Shown one piece after another: positions 9,226-17,212 of a stretch of 64,000 bases of DNA. How positions within the stretch are numbered: position 1 is the stretch's first letter; each line of letters opens with the position of its first letter. The notes under the pieces are model-generated. The model made no database searches and was not told the origin of the DNA. It saw only the letters and a program-made list of their open reading frames with translations. This DNA comes from Betaproteobacteria bacterium (lineage in GTDB: Bacteria > Pseudomonadota > Gammaproteobacteria > Burkholderiales > SG8-39): NCBI GenBank assembly GCA_016195915.1, contig JACPYS010000004.1, positions 62,001 to 126,000 on the forward strand, read 5' to 3'. A program made the translations under genes and the position numbers.

Positions 9226-9990
9226 CTAAATTCTTCGCAACCAGGCGGCCGGCCAGTGCGTCACATTCTCGGTCAGCTCGCTCTCGGAAAACGGCCACGC
9301 GGGCTGCTCGATGACGAATTCCGGGTGCGAACGGACGAACTCTTGCGCCGCCGCCGCGGGATTGTTCCAGGTCCAGTCCGCCGACCCGCGCGGCACGTCG
9401 TGCAGGTCGCGCATCAGACCGTCGGTGGCGACGATGTAGGAACCGGGCGATACGAGTTCATGGTATGCCTCGAGCTCCTTGAGGACGTGCTCCTTGCTGT
9501 GATTCGAATCCAGCAGCACGAGGGCGGTTGCGCCTTCGCCTGCGTACGCCTTGACCCGTTTCACGACTTCCTGTGAAGTCGAATCGCCCTCGATCAGCGT
9601 GATGAAGGACGCGAGCTCGTGCGCTTCGATGGCGCGCCGGTTGTGGCTGCGGATTTCGATATCGACGCCGATGACCCGGCCCTTGCCGAGCACCTTGCAA
9701 AGGCTGGCGTAGTAGATGAGTGATCCGCCATGCGCGACGCCCGCTTCGATGATGACGTCCGGTTTCAGGCGATAGACAACCTCCTGCGTGCGCACCATGT
9801 CTTCCGGCAACTGGATGATCGGCCGCCCCATCCACGAGAAGGTGTACGGGTATTTCAGGCTCCACCCCACCCGAACCCAGTGGCGCGAAATCAGCTCGAA
9901 AGCGCTCTTCGAGTAGAGGTCCATGACCGTGACTGTTCCCGATTCATCCTGCGTAAGCGTGCGCCGGTCGGTATCGATCGTCAGTTTCAT
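9226..9990 (-). CDS. CmcI/cephalosporin hydroxylase-family SAM methyltransferase
   Basis: This 254-residue protein has the fold signature of the CmcI family (PF04989). The SAM loop is IIEAGVAHGGS, an acidic residue lies at VIGVDIEI, and a metal/catalytic stretch reads LLDSNHSKEHV. Family members near sugar genes are rhamnosyl or other glycosyl O-methyltransferases, so O-methylation of a sugar is more likely than hydroxylation. It lies 31 bases before the epimerase gene and just after rfbC (7 bases). Confidence 0.85.
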   Translation of the reverse strand: MKLTIDTDRRTLTQDESGTVTVMDLYSKSAFELISRHWVRVGWSLKYPYTFSWMGRPIIQLPEDMVRTQEVVYRLKPDVIIEAGVAHGGSLIYYASLCKVLGKGRVIGVDIEIRSHNRRAIEAHELASFITLIEGDSTSQEVVKRVKAYAGEGATALVLLDSNHSKEHVLKELEAYHELVSPGSYIVATDGLMRDLHDVPRGSADWTWNNPAAAAQEFVRSHPEFVIEQPAWPFSESELTENVTHWPAAWLRRI

Positions 9991-9997
9991 TTCACCG

Positions 9998-10531
9998 TCA
10001 CTCGTACGAAAAGTCGGGGTAATTCCGGTCGCGCTCGGAAATGATCCTTACATCGAGTGGCCACGGAACCTGAAACGAAGGGTCGTTCCAGCGAATGCCG
10101 CGTCCCAGGTCCGGATGATAGAACTCGGCAATCTGATAGGAGACCTCGGTACTGTCCTCGAGGGTCTGAAATCCGTGCGCAACCCCTTCCGGAATGTAGA
10201 TCATGCGGCGATTTTCAGCACTCAGCTCCACGGAAAACCACTGCTTGAAGGCCGGCGAATCCGGGCGAACGTCCACGATCACGTCGAACAGCTTCCCCAT
10301 CGTGCAACGAACCAGTTTCGCCTCGGCGTGCGGCTTCACCTGGTAGTGCATGCCGCGAACGGTACCGCGCGACGCATTGAACGAGACGCTGCACTGCGCC
10401 ATCGCAGGATTGAGTCCCTTGCGCCTGAATTCATCGGCGCACCAGGTGCGCGCGAAAAATCCGCGCCCGTCGGAAATGGGTTCGAGCTCGACGACATGGG
10501 CCCCCGGGATGGGGGTATCGTTGAAAATCAC
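9998..10531 (-). CDS. rfbC: dTDP-4-dehydrorhamnose 3,5-epimerase family protein
   Basis: This 177-residue cupin belongs to the RmlC family. The catalytic His lies in GTVRGMHYQ, the fold-conserved IPEGVAHGFQ segment is present, and SYQIAEFY is close to the catalytic Tyr region. It would convert the RfbB product (dTDP-4-keto-6-deoxyglucose) at C3 and/or C5. GTG at 10531 is chosen because it overlaps the TGA of fcl (GTGA), which matches the coupling seen through the block; an upstream in-frame start would run into fcl. 3-only epimerases share this fold, so the exact product is open. Confidence 0.88.
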   Translation of the reverse strand: MIFNDTPIPGAHVVELEPISDGRGFFARTWCADEFRRKGLNPAMAQCSVSFNASRGTVRGMHYQVKPHAEAKLVRCTMGKLFDVIVDVRPDSPAFKQWFSVELSAENRRMIYIPEGVAHGFQTLEDSTEVSYQIAEFYHPDLGRGIRWNDPSFQVPWPLDVRIISERDRNYPDFSYE

Positions 10532-11487
10532 GCGAGCCCCGCGCCGGGGCGTTCGACATACCACCGATAGGCGTTCGCGAACGATTCCTCGAGAGACGTC
10601 CTCGCGACCCAGCCGAGCGAGCGCAGCTTGTCGACATTCATCACTTTCCTGGGCGAGCCGTCGGGCTTGGTCCGGTCGTAAGTGAAACTGCCGCGGTATC
10701 CGGCCACTTTGGCCACGAGTTCCGCAAGCTCGCGGATGCTCGTATCCGTGCCTGTTCCGATATTGATGAACGGCTCGTCCGAATAGTGTTTCATCATGAA
10801 CACCAGCGCATCGGCGAGGTCGTCAACGTACAGGAACTCGCGGCGCGGAGCGCCCGAACCCCAGATTTCCACCGTGGGAAGCCCCTCGATCCCGGCGCGA
10901 TGCACCTTCATGATCAACGCCGCCGCAACGTGTCCCTGCTGCAGATCGAAATTGTCGCCTGGCCCCACCAGATTGGTCGGCATCGCCGAGATGAAATCCG
11001 CGCCGTATTGCCGTCTGTAAGCCTGGCACAACTTGATCCCGGCGATCTTGGCGATCGCATACCACTCGTTGGTCGGCTCGAGCGGCCCGGTCAGGAGCTG
11101 CTCCTCGGTCATCGGTTGCGGTGCGAGCCGCGGATAGATGCACGAGGAGCCGAGAAACAACAGCTTCTCCACCCCGATCTTGTGGGCGGTGTGAATGACA
11201 TTCGCCTCGATCGCGAGATTGTCGTAAAGAAATTCCGCCGGCCTGGTGGAATTGGCGAATATGCCTCCGACAGTGCCGGCGGCGATGAACACGGCATGCG
11301 GCCGTGTTCGTTCCATCCAGGCTTCGACCTCGCCCTGGCGACGCAGGTCCACTTCCGAGCGCGTGGCCACCAGCACCTCGCAGGCCTCGCTTTGCAGCCT
11401 GCGCACGATCGCTGAACCGGCCATGCCGCGATGTCCGGCCACCCAAACGCGCTTGCCGCCCAAGCTGTAGCTAGTCGCCGCGCCCAT
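10528..11487 (-). CDS. fcl: GDP-L-fucose synthase
   Basis: This protein (about 319 residues) is the bifunctional epimerase/reductase that turns GDP-4-keto-6-deoxymannose into GDP-L-fucose. It shows [12 protein letters not shown] for NADP binding, SSCIYP, and [11 protein letters not shown] carrying the YxxxK pair. The start at 11487 is preferred because GGGAGA lies about nine bases upstream; two in-frame alternatives at 11496 and 11529 exist. All overlap the end of gmd, which makes the previous intermediate, so the two steps are coupled in one transcript. Confidence 0.95.
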   Translation of the reverse strand: MGAATSYSLGGKRVWVAGHRGMAGSAIVRRLQSEACEVLVATRSEVDLRRQGEVEAWMERTRPHAVFIAAGTVGGIFANSTRPAEFLYDNLAIEANVIHTAHKIGVEKLLFLGSSCIYPRLAPQPMTEEQLLTGPLEPTNEWYAIAKIAGIKLCQAYRRQYGADFISAMPTNLVGPGDNFDLQQGHVAAALIMKVHRAGIEGLPTVEIWGSGAPRREFLYVDDLADALVFMMKHYSDEPFINIGTGTDTSIRELAELVAKVAGYRGSFTYDRTKPDGSPRKVMNVDKLRSLGWVARTSLEESFANAYRWYVERPGAGLA

Positions 11488-12541
11488 GACTGCCATTCTC
11501 CCGTCCGACTTCGACGAGATCGGATTCAACCATCTCCTTCACCAGTTCGCGAAATGCGACGGTATGCGTCCAGCCGAGCTTGACCCGCGCCTTGGTCGCA
11601 TCCCCGAGAAGCAGATCCACCTCGGTCGGCCGGAAATAACGCGGATCGACTTCCACCAGCGCTTCACCCGTCTTCGCATCGCGTCCCTTCTCGTTCGCGC
11701 CGGTCCCCGACCACGCGATCACGCGTCCGACCTGGTCAAAGGCAAGCTCGATGAACTCGCGCACCGAGTGGGTCTCTCCCGTGGCGAGCACGTAGTCGCC
11801 GGGGGCGTCCTGCTGGAGGATGCGCCACATGCCATCCACGAAATCGCGCGCGTGTCCCCAATCGCGCTTTGCATCCAGGTTTCCGATATACAGCCTGTCT
11901 TGCCGGCCCAAGTGGATGGCGGCGACCGCACGCGTGATCTTGCGCGTAACGAAGGTCTCGCCGCGCGTCGGGCCTTCGTGATTGAACAGAATACCGTTGG
12001 AAGCGTGCAATCCATACGCCTCGCGGTAGTTGACCGTGATCCAATACGCGTACAGTTTCGCAACCGCGTAGGGCGACCTCGGATAAAACGGCGTCGTCTC
12101 CGTCTGCGGAGCTTCCACTGCTTTTCCGTAGAGCTCCGACGTCGAAGCCTGGTAAAAGCGCGCGTGCCGGGTCATGTCGAGGATCCGGATGGCCTCCAGG
12201 AGCCGCAGCGTGCCGAGCGCATCCGCATTCGCGGTGTACTCGGGTGTCTCGAAGCTGACCTGCACGTGGCTTTGCGCAGCCAGGTTGTAGATTTCGTCGG
12301 GCCTGGTCTCCTGCACCAGCCGGATCAGGTTGGTCGCGTCGGTCATGTCGCCGTAATGCATGAAGAACGGCGCCCCTTGTTCGTGCAGGTCGTGATACAG
12401 GTGATCGACCCGCGCGGTATTGAATGACGACGACCTGCGCTTCACGCCGTGGACGACATAGCCCTTGCCCAGCAGCAGCTCGGCGAGCAAAGCGCCATCC
12501 TGGCCGGTGATTCCCGTGATCAGTGCAGTTTTTGCAGACAT
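11471..12541 (-). CDS. gmd: GDP-mannose 4,6-dehydratase
   Basis: This 356-residue protein matches the full length of the Gmd family. The NADP site is TGITGQDG, the catalytic Thr/Ser-Glu region reads ASTSELYG, and YxxxK lies in [22 protein letters not shown] is the family-specific NADP-phosphate loop. It makes GDP-4-keto-6-deoxymannose for fcl. ATG at 12541 is clear and 39 bases separate it from rfbA. Confidence 0.96.
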   Translation of the reverse strand: MSAKTALITGITGQDGALLAELLLGKGYVVHGVKRRSSSFNTARVDHLYHDLHEQGAPFFMHYGDMTDATNLIRLVQETRPDEIYNLAAQSHVQVSFETPEYTANADALGTLRLLEAIRILDMTRHARFYQASTSELYGKAVEAPQTETTPFYPRSPYAVAKLYAYWITVNYREAYGLHASNGILFNHEGPTRGETFVTRKITRAVAAIHLGRQDRLYIGNLDAKRDWGHARDFVDGMWRILQQDAPGDYVLATGETHSVREFIELAFDQVGRVIAWSGTGANEKGRDAKTGEALVEVDPRYFRPTEVDLLLGDATKARVKLGWTHTVAFRELVKEMVESDLVEVGRENGSHGRGD

Positions 12542-12580
12542 GTGGAATTGTATCGGGGCTGAACCGGGTTTGAATCGGAC

Positions 12581-13456
12581 CTAGAACACGCGTTCGGAAA
12601 TGACCCGCAACAGGTACTCGCCGTAACCGCTCTTCGCCAGTGGCCGCGCGAGCGCCTCGAGCTGCCCGACGTCGATGTAACCCATGCGAAAGGCGATCTC
12701 TTCAGGGCAGGCAATCTTCAGCCCCTGTCGCTTTTCGATCGTCTGTATGAAACTCGCTGCCTCGAGCAACGATTCGTGCGTGCCGGTGTCGAGCCAGGCG
12801 ATCCCGCGGCCCATCGGCAGCACTTCGAGCTCTCCACGGTCGAGATACGCCCGGTTGACGTCAGTGATTTCCAGCTCGCCTCGCGCCGAAGGTTTCAGCC
12901 CCATCGAGATCTCCACGATCCGGTTGTCGTAGAAGTAGAGCCCGACCACCGCGTAGCGCGATTTCGGCTGGGTGGGTTTCTCCTCGATGCTCATGGCGTG
13001 GCCCGCGGCATCGAATTCGACGACCCCGTAGCGCTGGGGATCGGTTACCGGGTAGGCGAACACTGTCGCACCATTCTTCCGCCCCGCAGCGCACTGCAAC
13101 TGACTCGAAAGATCATGCCCGTAGAATATATTGTCGCCGAGAACCAGTGCCACTGGTTCACTGCCGATGAATTCGCGGCCGATGACGAATGCCTGCGGAA
13201 TCCCTTCGGGCCTCGGCTGGACCGCAAACACGATATTGATGCCCCATTGCCCGCCATCGCCCAGCAGTTTGCGAAAGCGCGGCGTGTCCTGCGGGGTGGA
13301 GATCACAAGAATGTCGCGAATTCCGGCGAGCATCAGCGTGGTGAGCGGGTAGTACACCATCGGCTTGTCGTACACCGGCAGCAGCTGCTTGGATACGACC
13401 TGCGTCGCCGGATACAGGCGGGTACCGGAACCTCCGGCGAGGATGATGCCTTTCAT
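12581..13456 (-). CDS. rfbA: Glucose-1-phosphate thymidylyltransferase
   Basis: This 291-residue protein is full length for RmlA. It carries the nucleotidyltransferase signature GGSGTRLYP (residues 8-16), [10 protein letters not shown] and VLGDNIFYG. It makes dTDP-glucose for rfbB. The two genes are normally adjacent, but here they are separated by an orphan antitoxin and the remains of its toxin. Confidence 0.96.
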   Translation of the reverse strand: MKGIILAGGSGTRLYPATQVVSKQLLPVYDKPMVYYPLTTLMLAGIRDILVISTPQDTPRFRKLLGDGGQWGINIVFAVQPRPEGIPQAFVIGREFIGSEPVALVLGDNIFYGHDLSSQLQCAAGRKNGATVFAYPVTDPQRYGVVEFDAAGHAMSIEEKPTQPKSRYAVVGLYFYDNRIVEISMGLKPSARGELEITDVNRAYLDRGELEVLPMGRGIAWLDTGTHESLLEAASFIQTIEKRQGLKIACPEEIAFRMGYIDVGQLEALARPLAKSGYGEYLLRVISERVF

Positions 13457-13463
13457 CGGATCC

Positions 13464-13565
13464 CTACTCTGCGACCATTACCGACGGACCGTATGCGGCG
13501 AGCGCCCGATCGCCGGTCAGCAACGGCATCGATTCGCACACGCTCTGCGCGACCAGCAGCCTCAC
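13464..13565 (-). pseudogene. Core-deleted PIN-domain (VapC-like) toxin remnant
   Basis: A 33-codon frame starts with GTG at 13565, overlapping the TGA of the antitoxin gene (GTGA). It encodes RLLVAQSVCESMPLLTGDRA followed by LAAYG, which is the conserved C-terminal tail of VapC toxins of this type. The acidic PIN core (about 90-100 residues) is missing. Intact relatives usually begin MRLLLD and carry DRLLVAQ late in the protein. A deletion between the two RLL-coding stretches would give exactly this product; that mechanism is inference. Confidence 0.7.
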
Positions 13566-13840
13566 CGCTTGCGCACGTTGCGCTTCGCCTTCGGCTTCGG
13601 GGCAGTCTTGCCTTCGAACAGGTCGACAAGATCGTCGGGCAGCGGCACGTCGAAGTCCTTGCTGATCCAGATCCTGCCCTTGAGCAACCCCGGCACGCGG
13701 GGGTTTCGTGCTCGCTCCAGTGGAGCGAGCCGCGCCACCGGCTTGCCGGCCCGGGCGATGATGATCTCCTCGCCCGCGCACACTCGCTCGACCAGGCGCG
13801 AGAGCTGGGACTTGGCCTGGTGCATGTTGACGATTTCCAT
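13562..13840 (-). CDS. Phd/YefM-family antitoxin (orphaned)
   Basis: This 92-residue protein is typical of type II antitoxins. The start MEIVNMHQAKSQLSRLVERV is followed by GEEIIIARAGKPVARL, the DNA-binding Phd/YefM fold. A basic tail (KPKAKRNVRKR) replaces the usual toxin-binding end, or is part of it. Its toxin gene survives only as a 33-codon scrap directly downstream. It now sits between rfbA and rfbB and may be kept as a repressor or simply be drifting. Confidence 0.88.
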   Translation of the reverse strand: MEIVNMHQAKSQLSRLVERVCAGEEIIIARAGKPVARLAPLERARNPRVPGLLKGRIWISKDFDVPLPDDLVDLFEGKTAPKPKAKRNVRKR

Positions 13841-13856
13841 GCAGCATCCACAATTA

Positions 13857-13868
13857 ACTTGGCCAAGT
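13857..13868 (-). promoter_or_regulatory. Candidate antitoxin operator (perfect palindrome)
   Basis: ACTTGGCCAAGT is a perfect 12-bp palindrome, 16 bases upstream of the antitoxin start and next to TTAATT. Its position fits an autoregulatory operator. No binding data are implied. Confidence 0.45.
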
Positions 13869-13891
13869 CTAGTCCGAAATTGCCCGGAGGG

Positions 13892-14917
13892 TTAAGCATT
13901 GCGGCGGAAGTAGTCTTGCTCCGGCCCCAATTTCTCCAGATACCAGCACAGCGTCTTCTCGAGTCCCGACTCGAACGTTTCCTTCGGCTGCCAGCCCAGC
14001 TCGCGTTTGATCTTCGCGGCGTCCATCGCGTAGCGCCGGTCGTGCCCCGGGCGGTCCTTCACGAAGGTGATCAGATCGGCATACGAGCCGCGCTCGCGCG
14101 GCACCGCCCGGTCGAGCAGTGCGCACAGCGTGCGCACCAGGTCGATGTTCCTGCGCTCGCTGTCGCCGCCGATGTTGTAGACCTCCCCGGCCCGCCCTTT
14201 ATCCAGCACCGCGCGGATCGCGTCGCAATGGTCCGAAACGTACAGCCAGTCACGCACGTTCCGGCCGTCGCCGTAGACCGGCAGCGGCTTGCCCGCGAGC
14301 GCGCTCGCAATCATCAGGGGGATGAGTTTCTCCGGAAACTGGCGCGGGCCGTAGTTGTTCGAGCAGTTGGTGGTGAGGGCCGGCAGGCCGTAGGTGTGGT
14401 AGTAGGCGCGTACCAGGTGGTCCGAACCCGCCTTGGACGCGCTGTAGGGGCTGTTCGGCGCGTAAGGCGCCTCTTCGGTGAATGCCCGATCCCGCGGCCC
14501 GAGCGAGCCGTACACCTCGTCGGTCGAGACGTGCAGGAAGCGGAAACCATCTCGCTCCATGCCTTCCAGCGTCGACCAGTACGCGCGCGCTTCCTCGAGC
14601 AGGCTGAAAGTGCCGACCACGTTGGTCTGGATGAACTCGCCGGGCGCGTCGATCGAACGGTCGACATGGCTCTCGGCAGCCAGGTGCACGATCGCGCGCG
14701 GGCGGTGTCCGGCCAGTAGCCGGCGAACCAGTGCGCGGTCGCGAATGTCGCCCTTCACGAAAACGTGGCGCGCGTCGCTGGCAAGACTGTCGAGATTGCG
14801 CAGATTACCGGCATAGGTGAGCTTGTCGAGATTGACGATCGCCTCGCCCGTCCTGGCGAGCGTGTCGAGAACGAAGTTTGCGCCGATGAAGCCAGCGCCG
14901 CCGGTCACAAGGATCAT
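13892..14917 (-). CDS. rfbB: dTDP-glucose 4,6-dehydratase
   Basis: This 341-residue protein is full length for RmlB. The NAD loop is [11 protein letters not shown], the active site reads [10 protein letters not shown], and [12 protein letters not shown] carries the YxxxK pair. [14 protein letters not shown] is family specific. It makes dTDP-4-keto-6-deoxyglucose. Its ATG (14917) overlaps the TGA of the decayed nucleotidyltransferase (ATGA). Confidence 0.96.
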   Translation of the reverse strand: MILVTGGAGFIGANFVLDTLARTGEAIVNLDKLTYAGNLRNLDSLASDARHVFVKGDIRDRALVRRLLAGHRPRAIVHLAAESHVDRSIDAPGEFIQTNVVGTFSLLEEARAYWSTLEGMERDGFRFLHVSTDEVYGSLGPRDRAFTEEAPYAPNSPYSASKAGSDHLVRAYYHTYGLPALTTNCSNNYGPRQFPEKLIPLMIASALAGKPLPVYGDGRNVRDWLYVSDHCDAIRAVLDKGRAGEVYNIGGDSERRNIDLVRTLCALLDRAVPRERGSYADLITFVKDRPGHDRRYAMDAAKIKRELGWQPKETFESGLEKTLCWYLEKLGPEQDYFRRNA

Positions 14918-15078
14918 GGCGCCCGATCCGCCTGCTCGATACGGTTCTTCAGTTTTGGCAACTGATAGAGATCCCCCGGGGTCCCGCGCAACGCGATCCC
15001 GTCGATCAAGCGGAATCGCTCGCCATGCGACACGAGGAAGTCCTGCACCTCGAGCGCCGCGCCGAGAACCGACTTCAT
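14914..15078 (-). pseudogene. Core-deleted AbiEii-like nucleotidyltransferase remnant
   Basis: This is a 54-codon frame whose ATG overlaps the stop of the upstream small gene (ATGA). Residues 5-30 ([20 protein letters not shown]) look like the start of AbiEii/AbiGii-type nucleotidyltransferases, which continue into a GGLALQRWGEP catalytic region. Here the frame jumps from GIAL to [17 protein letters not shown], which resembles the C-terminal tail of the same family. The catalytic core (roughly 150 or more residues) is absent, so it should be inactive. Confidence 0.55.
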
Positions 15079-15299
15079 TTCTCCGGGCGAGATCTCGCGA
15101 ACCAACGCTGTTGCTCGACCAGGCCGGAACCTTCGCGCGGCGGCAGATCCGCCGGAAGCGGTACCGAAAGTAAATCGAGCGCCGCCTCGCAAACCTGCTC
15201 GTCGGTCAAGACCCGCAGCTCGCGCCGCCGGATGGCCTCAAGTTCAGGACCAGCTCGCTTCCAGGTTTCGATCCATCTGCGCATCGGCTCATCGCTCAT
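15075..15299 (-). CDS. Small protein partnered with AbiEii-like nucleotidyltransferases
   Basis: This 74-residue acidic/basic helical protein ([20 protein letters not shown] ... [14 protein letters not shown]) matches in layout the short gene that commonly precedes AbiEii-type nucleotidyltransferase genes. A toxin-antitoxin role is inferred from that pairing. Its partner downstream is reduced to 54 codons. It appears complete. Confidence 0.65.
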   Translation of the reverse strand: MSDEPMRRWIETWKRAGPELEAIRRRELRVLTDEQVCEAALDLLSVPLPADLPPREGSGLVEQQRWFARSRPEK

Positions 15300-15338
15300 G
15301 GACTGAATTTTACTCCTTCACGTGCCTCGTTCCGGTGC

Positions 15339-16472
15339 CTATCGGGGAAGTCGTTTCAGTGCGCGCAGCAACTCCGCGATCCGCGCACCGCGCGCATTCC
15401 AGCTGTACTGAGCCGACTTTGCGTACAGTCGCTCGCCGAGCAATCGCGCGCGGGCCGGATCCGCAATCAGCGCTCGTATCCCTGCGGCGAGCGCCTCCGG
15501 GTCTCCGGCGCGCGCCCACACCACGTCGTCCTCTGCGAGGATCTCGCGCAGCGCCGGCAGATTGCTCGCCACCACGGCACAGCCCGCGGCCATGTACTCG
15601 AATAGCTTGATCGGGGAGGTGAACGCACTTTCAGCGTCGGCGCGGTTCGGCAGCACGCCGATGCAGCTTCGCTCCAGAAGCATACGCACCCTGTCGCTCG
15701 ACAATCTTCCGGCAAACTCGATTCGCGCTCCGTTAGGATCGACCTTTGAGCGCAGCGCCGCGATCTCAGCTTCCTCCCCACCGGCGATCGTGAGGGCGCA
15801 TTCCGGCAGGCGCGCTGCCGCCTGCACCAGTTCCGCTGTTCCCTTCCACGGAAACAGACTGCCGGCGTAGACAATCGCCCCGGCAATCTGCGCCCAGTCC
15901 TTCGCCGGCATGCTCGTCTGGCGCTCCACGCCGTTCGGTATCACGGCAATCTCCCTGCCCGGGGCATATAGCGCCTGCAGCCGCTCGGCCGTGGCGTGGG
16001 AGTTCGCGATCAAGCGCGTTGCGGCCTCGAGCGCGTCCCGCTCCAGCCTTTCGATGGCGGCGCGTTTCACCGGCGCCGCCGTGTCGGCGAACACTTCGTG
16101 CGCCTCATAGACAATCGGCAGAGCGGGAAAACGGCGCCGGATCGCGCACGCGGGCTTCAGGTGGCGCACGAACACCGCATCCGGCCGCTCGCGTCCGATC
16201 AGCGGAGCGAGGCGGCGCATGAACATGCGGTTCGAGTGCAGCCAAGCGAATGGCCAGGGCAGCGCGCGCGAGACCGCGACCGCGCGCAGGCCGGATGCGA
16301 TTGCGCCACCACCCGCAACGCCGTATGCCGCGAACGGCTCGCCTTCGCCGGGTGCGTGCGCCAGCAGCACCTCGATTCCCTCTCGCTCGATCGCGGCGAC
16401 GGTGTTCACGACCTGGCCGCCACGAGCACGCGGCAGCGGCAGCGGTTCGGGAAAGACGTAGAGCAGCTTCAA
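15339..16472 (-). CDS. Glycosyltransferase, GT4-like
   Basis: This 377-residue GT-B enzyme has an N-terminal half beginning MKLLYVFPEP (RGGQ loop) and HLKPACAIRR. Its C-terminal half has SLFPWKGTAELVQAAA and EYMAAGCAVVASNLPALRE, the nucleotide-sugar binding end of GT4 enzymes. TTG at 16472 is chosen because it overlaps the methyltransferase TGA (TTGA). A longer reading into the upstream gene would be an out-of-frame shadow. The donor and acceptor sugars are unknown. Confidence 0.85.
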   Translation of the reverse strand: MKLLYVFPEPLPLPRARGGQVVNTVAAIEREGIEVLLAHAPGEGEPFAAYGVAGGGAIASGLRAVAVSRALPWPFAWLHSNRMFMRRLAPLIGRERPDAVFVRHLKPACAIRRRFPALPIVYEAHEVFADTAAPVKRAAIERLERDALEAATRLIANSHATAERLQALYAPGREIAVIPNGVERQTSMPAKDWAQIAGAIVYAGSLFPWKGTAELVQAAARLPECALTIAGGEEAEIAALRSKVDPNGARIEFAGRLSSDRVRMLLERSCIGVLPNRADAESAFTSPIKLFEYMAAGCAVVASNLPALREILAEDDVVWARAGDPEALAAGIRALIADPARARLLGERLYAKSAQYSWNARGARIAELLRALKRLPR

Positions 16473-17212
16473 GCCGATTTTCTTCCCTCGACGATCAGGC
16501 AGTCGCCGAACAAGACCGCGTCCGAAGTGACGCCATGATCCGGAAACCCGCGCCTGCGGATATTTCGGCGGATCAGGTTCGCGACGATATTCTCGAATGC
16601 GCGCTTGATCCATTGTGGCTTGCGCACCAGCGCGTTCGCCGCAACCCTTTCCACGCGCACCCCGCCGGTCATCAGGAAATAGTACAGCTGCCAGAAGTAG
16701 ATCGGGCTGATGTGCGCATCGTCGATCGGCTGGTCCATCACCTTTTCGGGCTCGAGCATCAGCGGGCGGAAGCGCGGAAAATATCCCGACATCAGGTACT
16801 TGAGGCGTGCATCCACCGATAACGTGTTCGGCGTGCTGATGAAGATCCGCCCGGAGGGCTTGAGCACGCGGCAAAGCTCCCTGAGAAAAGTCCAGGGACT
16901 GTCGAAGTGCTCGATGCCTTCGATCGAGAACACGTAATCGAAGTGCCTATCGGGGAAAGGCAGGGGATGTGCAGCGTCATACTGGCGAAAGCGCACGCGC
17001 GCGTCGGAAAGCGCGAACGCATCCGCGTTGATGTCCAGGCAATCGATGTCCGCGTAGCCGCGTTCGAGCAACTCCTGCGCAAATGCGCCGTGCCCCGCGG
17101 GCACGTCGAGAATGCGGCCCGCCGGCGGCCGCCCGAACACTTCGAGCACCGCGGGATACAGATCGTCCGCGGCGAGCGCGCGCATCGATGCGGGTCCGGC
17201 AGCCGCGCTCAT
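16469..17212 (-). CDS. Class I SAM-dependent methyltransferase
   Basis: This protein (about 247 residues) has motif I ILDVPAGHGAFA, an acidic ribose-binding DINAD and the post-II EGIEHF segment of the Methyltransf_11/23 group. The C-terminal 90 residues look specific and may bind the sugar acceptor. The start at 17212 overlaps the carbamoyltransferase stop (ATGA). It probably methylates a sugar residue of the polysaccharide. Confidence 0.82.
   Translation of the reverse strand: MSAAAGPASMRALAADDLYPAVLEVFGRPPAGRILDVPAGHGAFAQELLERGYADIDCLDINADAFALSDARVRFRQYDAAHPLPFPDRHFDYVFSIEGIEHFDSPWTFLRELCRVLKPSGRIFISTPNTLSVDARLKYLMSGYFPRFRPLMLEPEKVMDQPIDDAHISPIYFWQLYYFLMTGGVRVERVAANALVRKPQWIKRAFENIVANLIRRNIRRRGFPDHGVTSDAVLFGDCLIVEGRKSA

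Noticed and set aside
12776..14719. 647-codon open frame on the plus strand
   Set aside because: It lies antisense across rfbA, the antitoxin and rfbB, all clear minus-strand genes.
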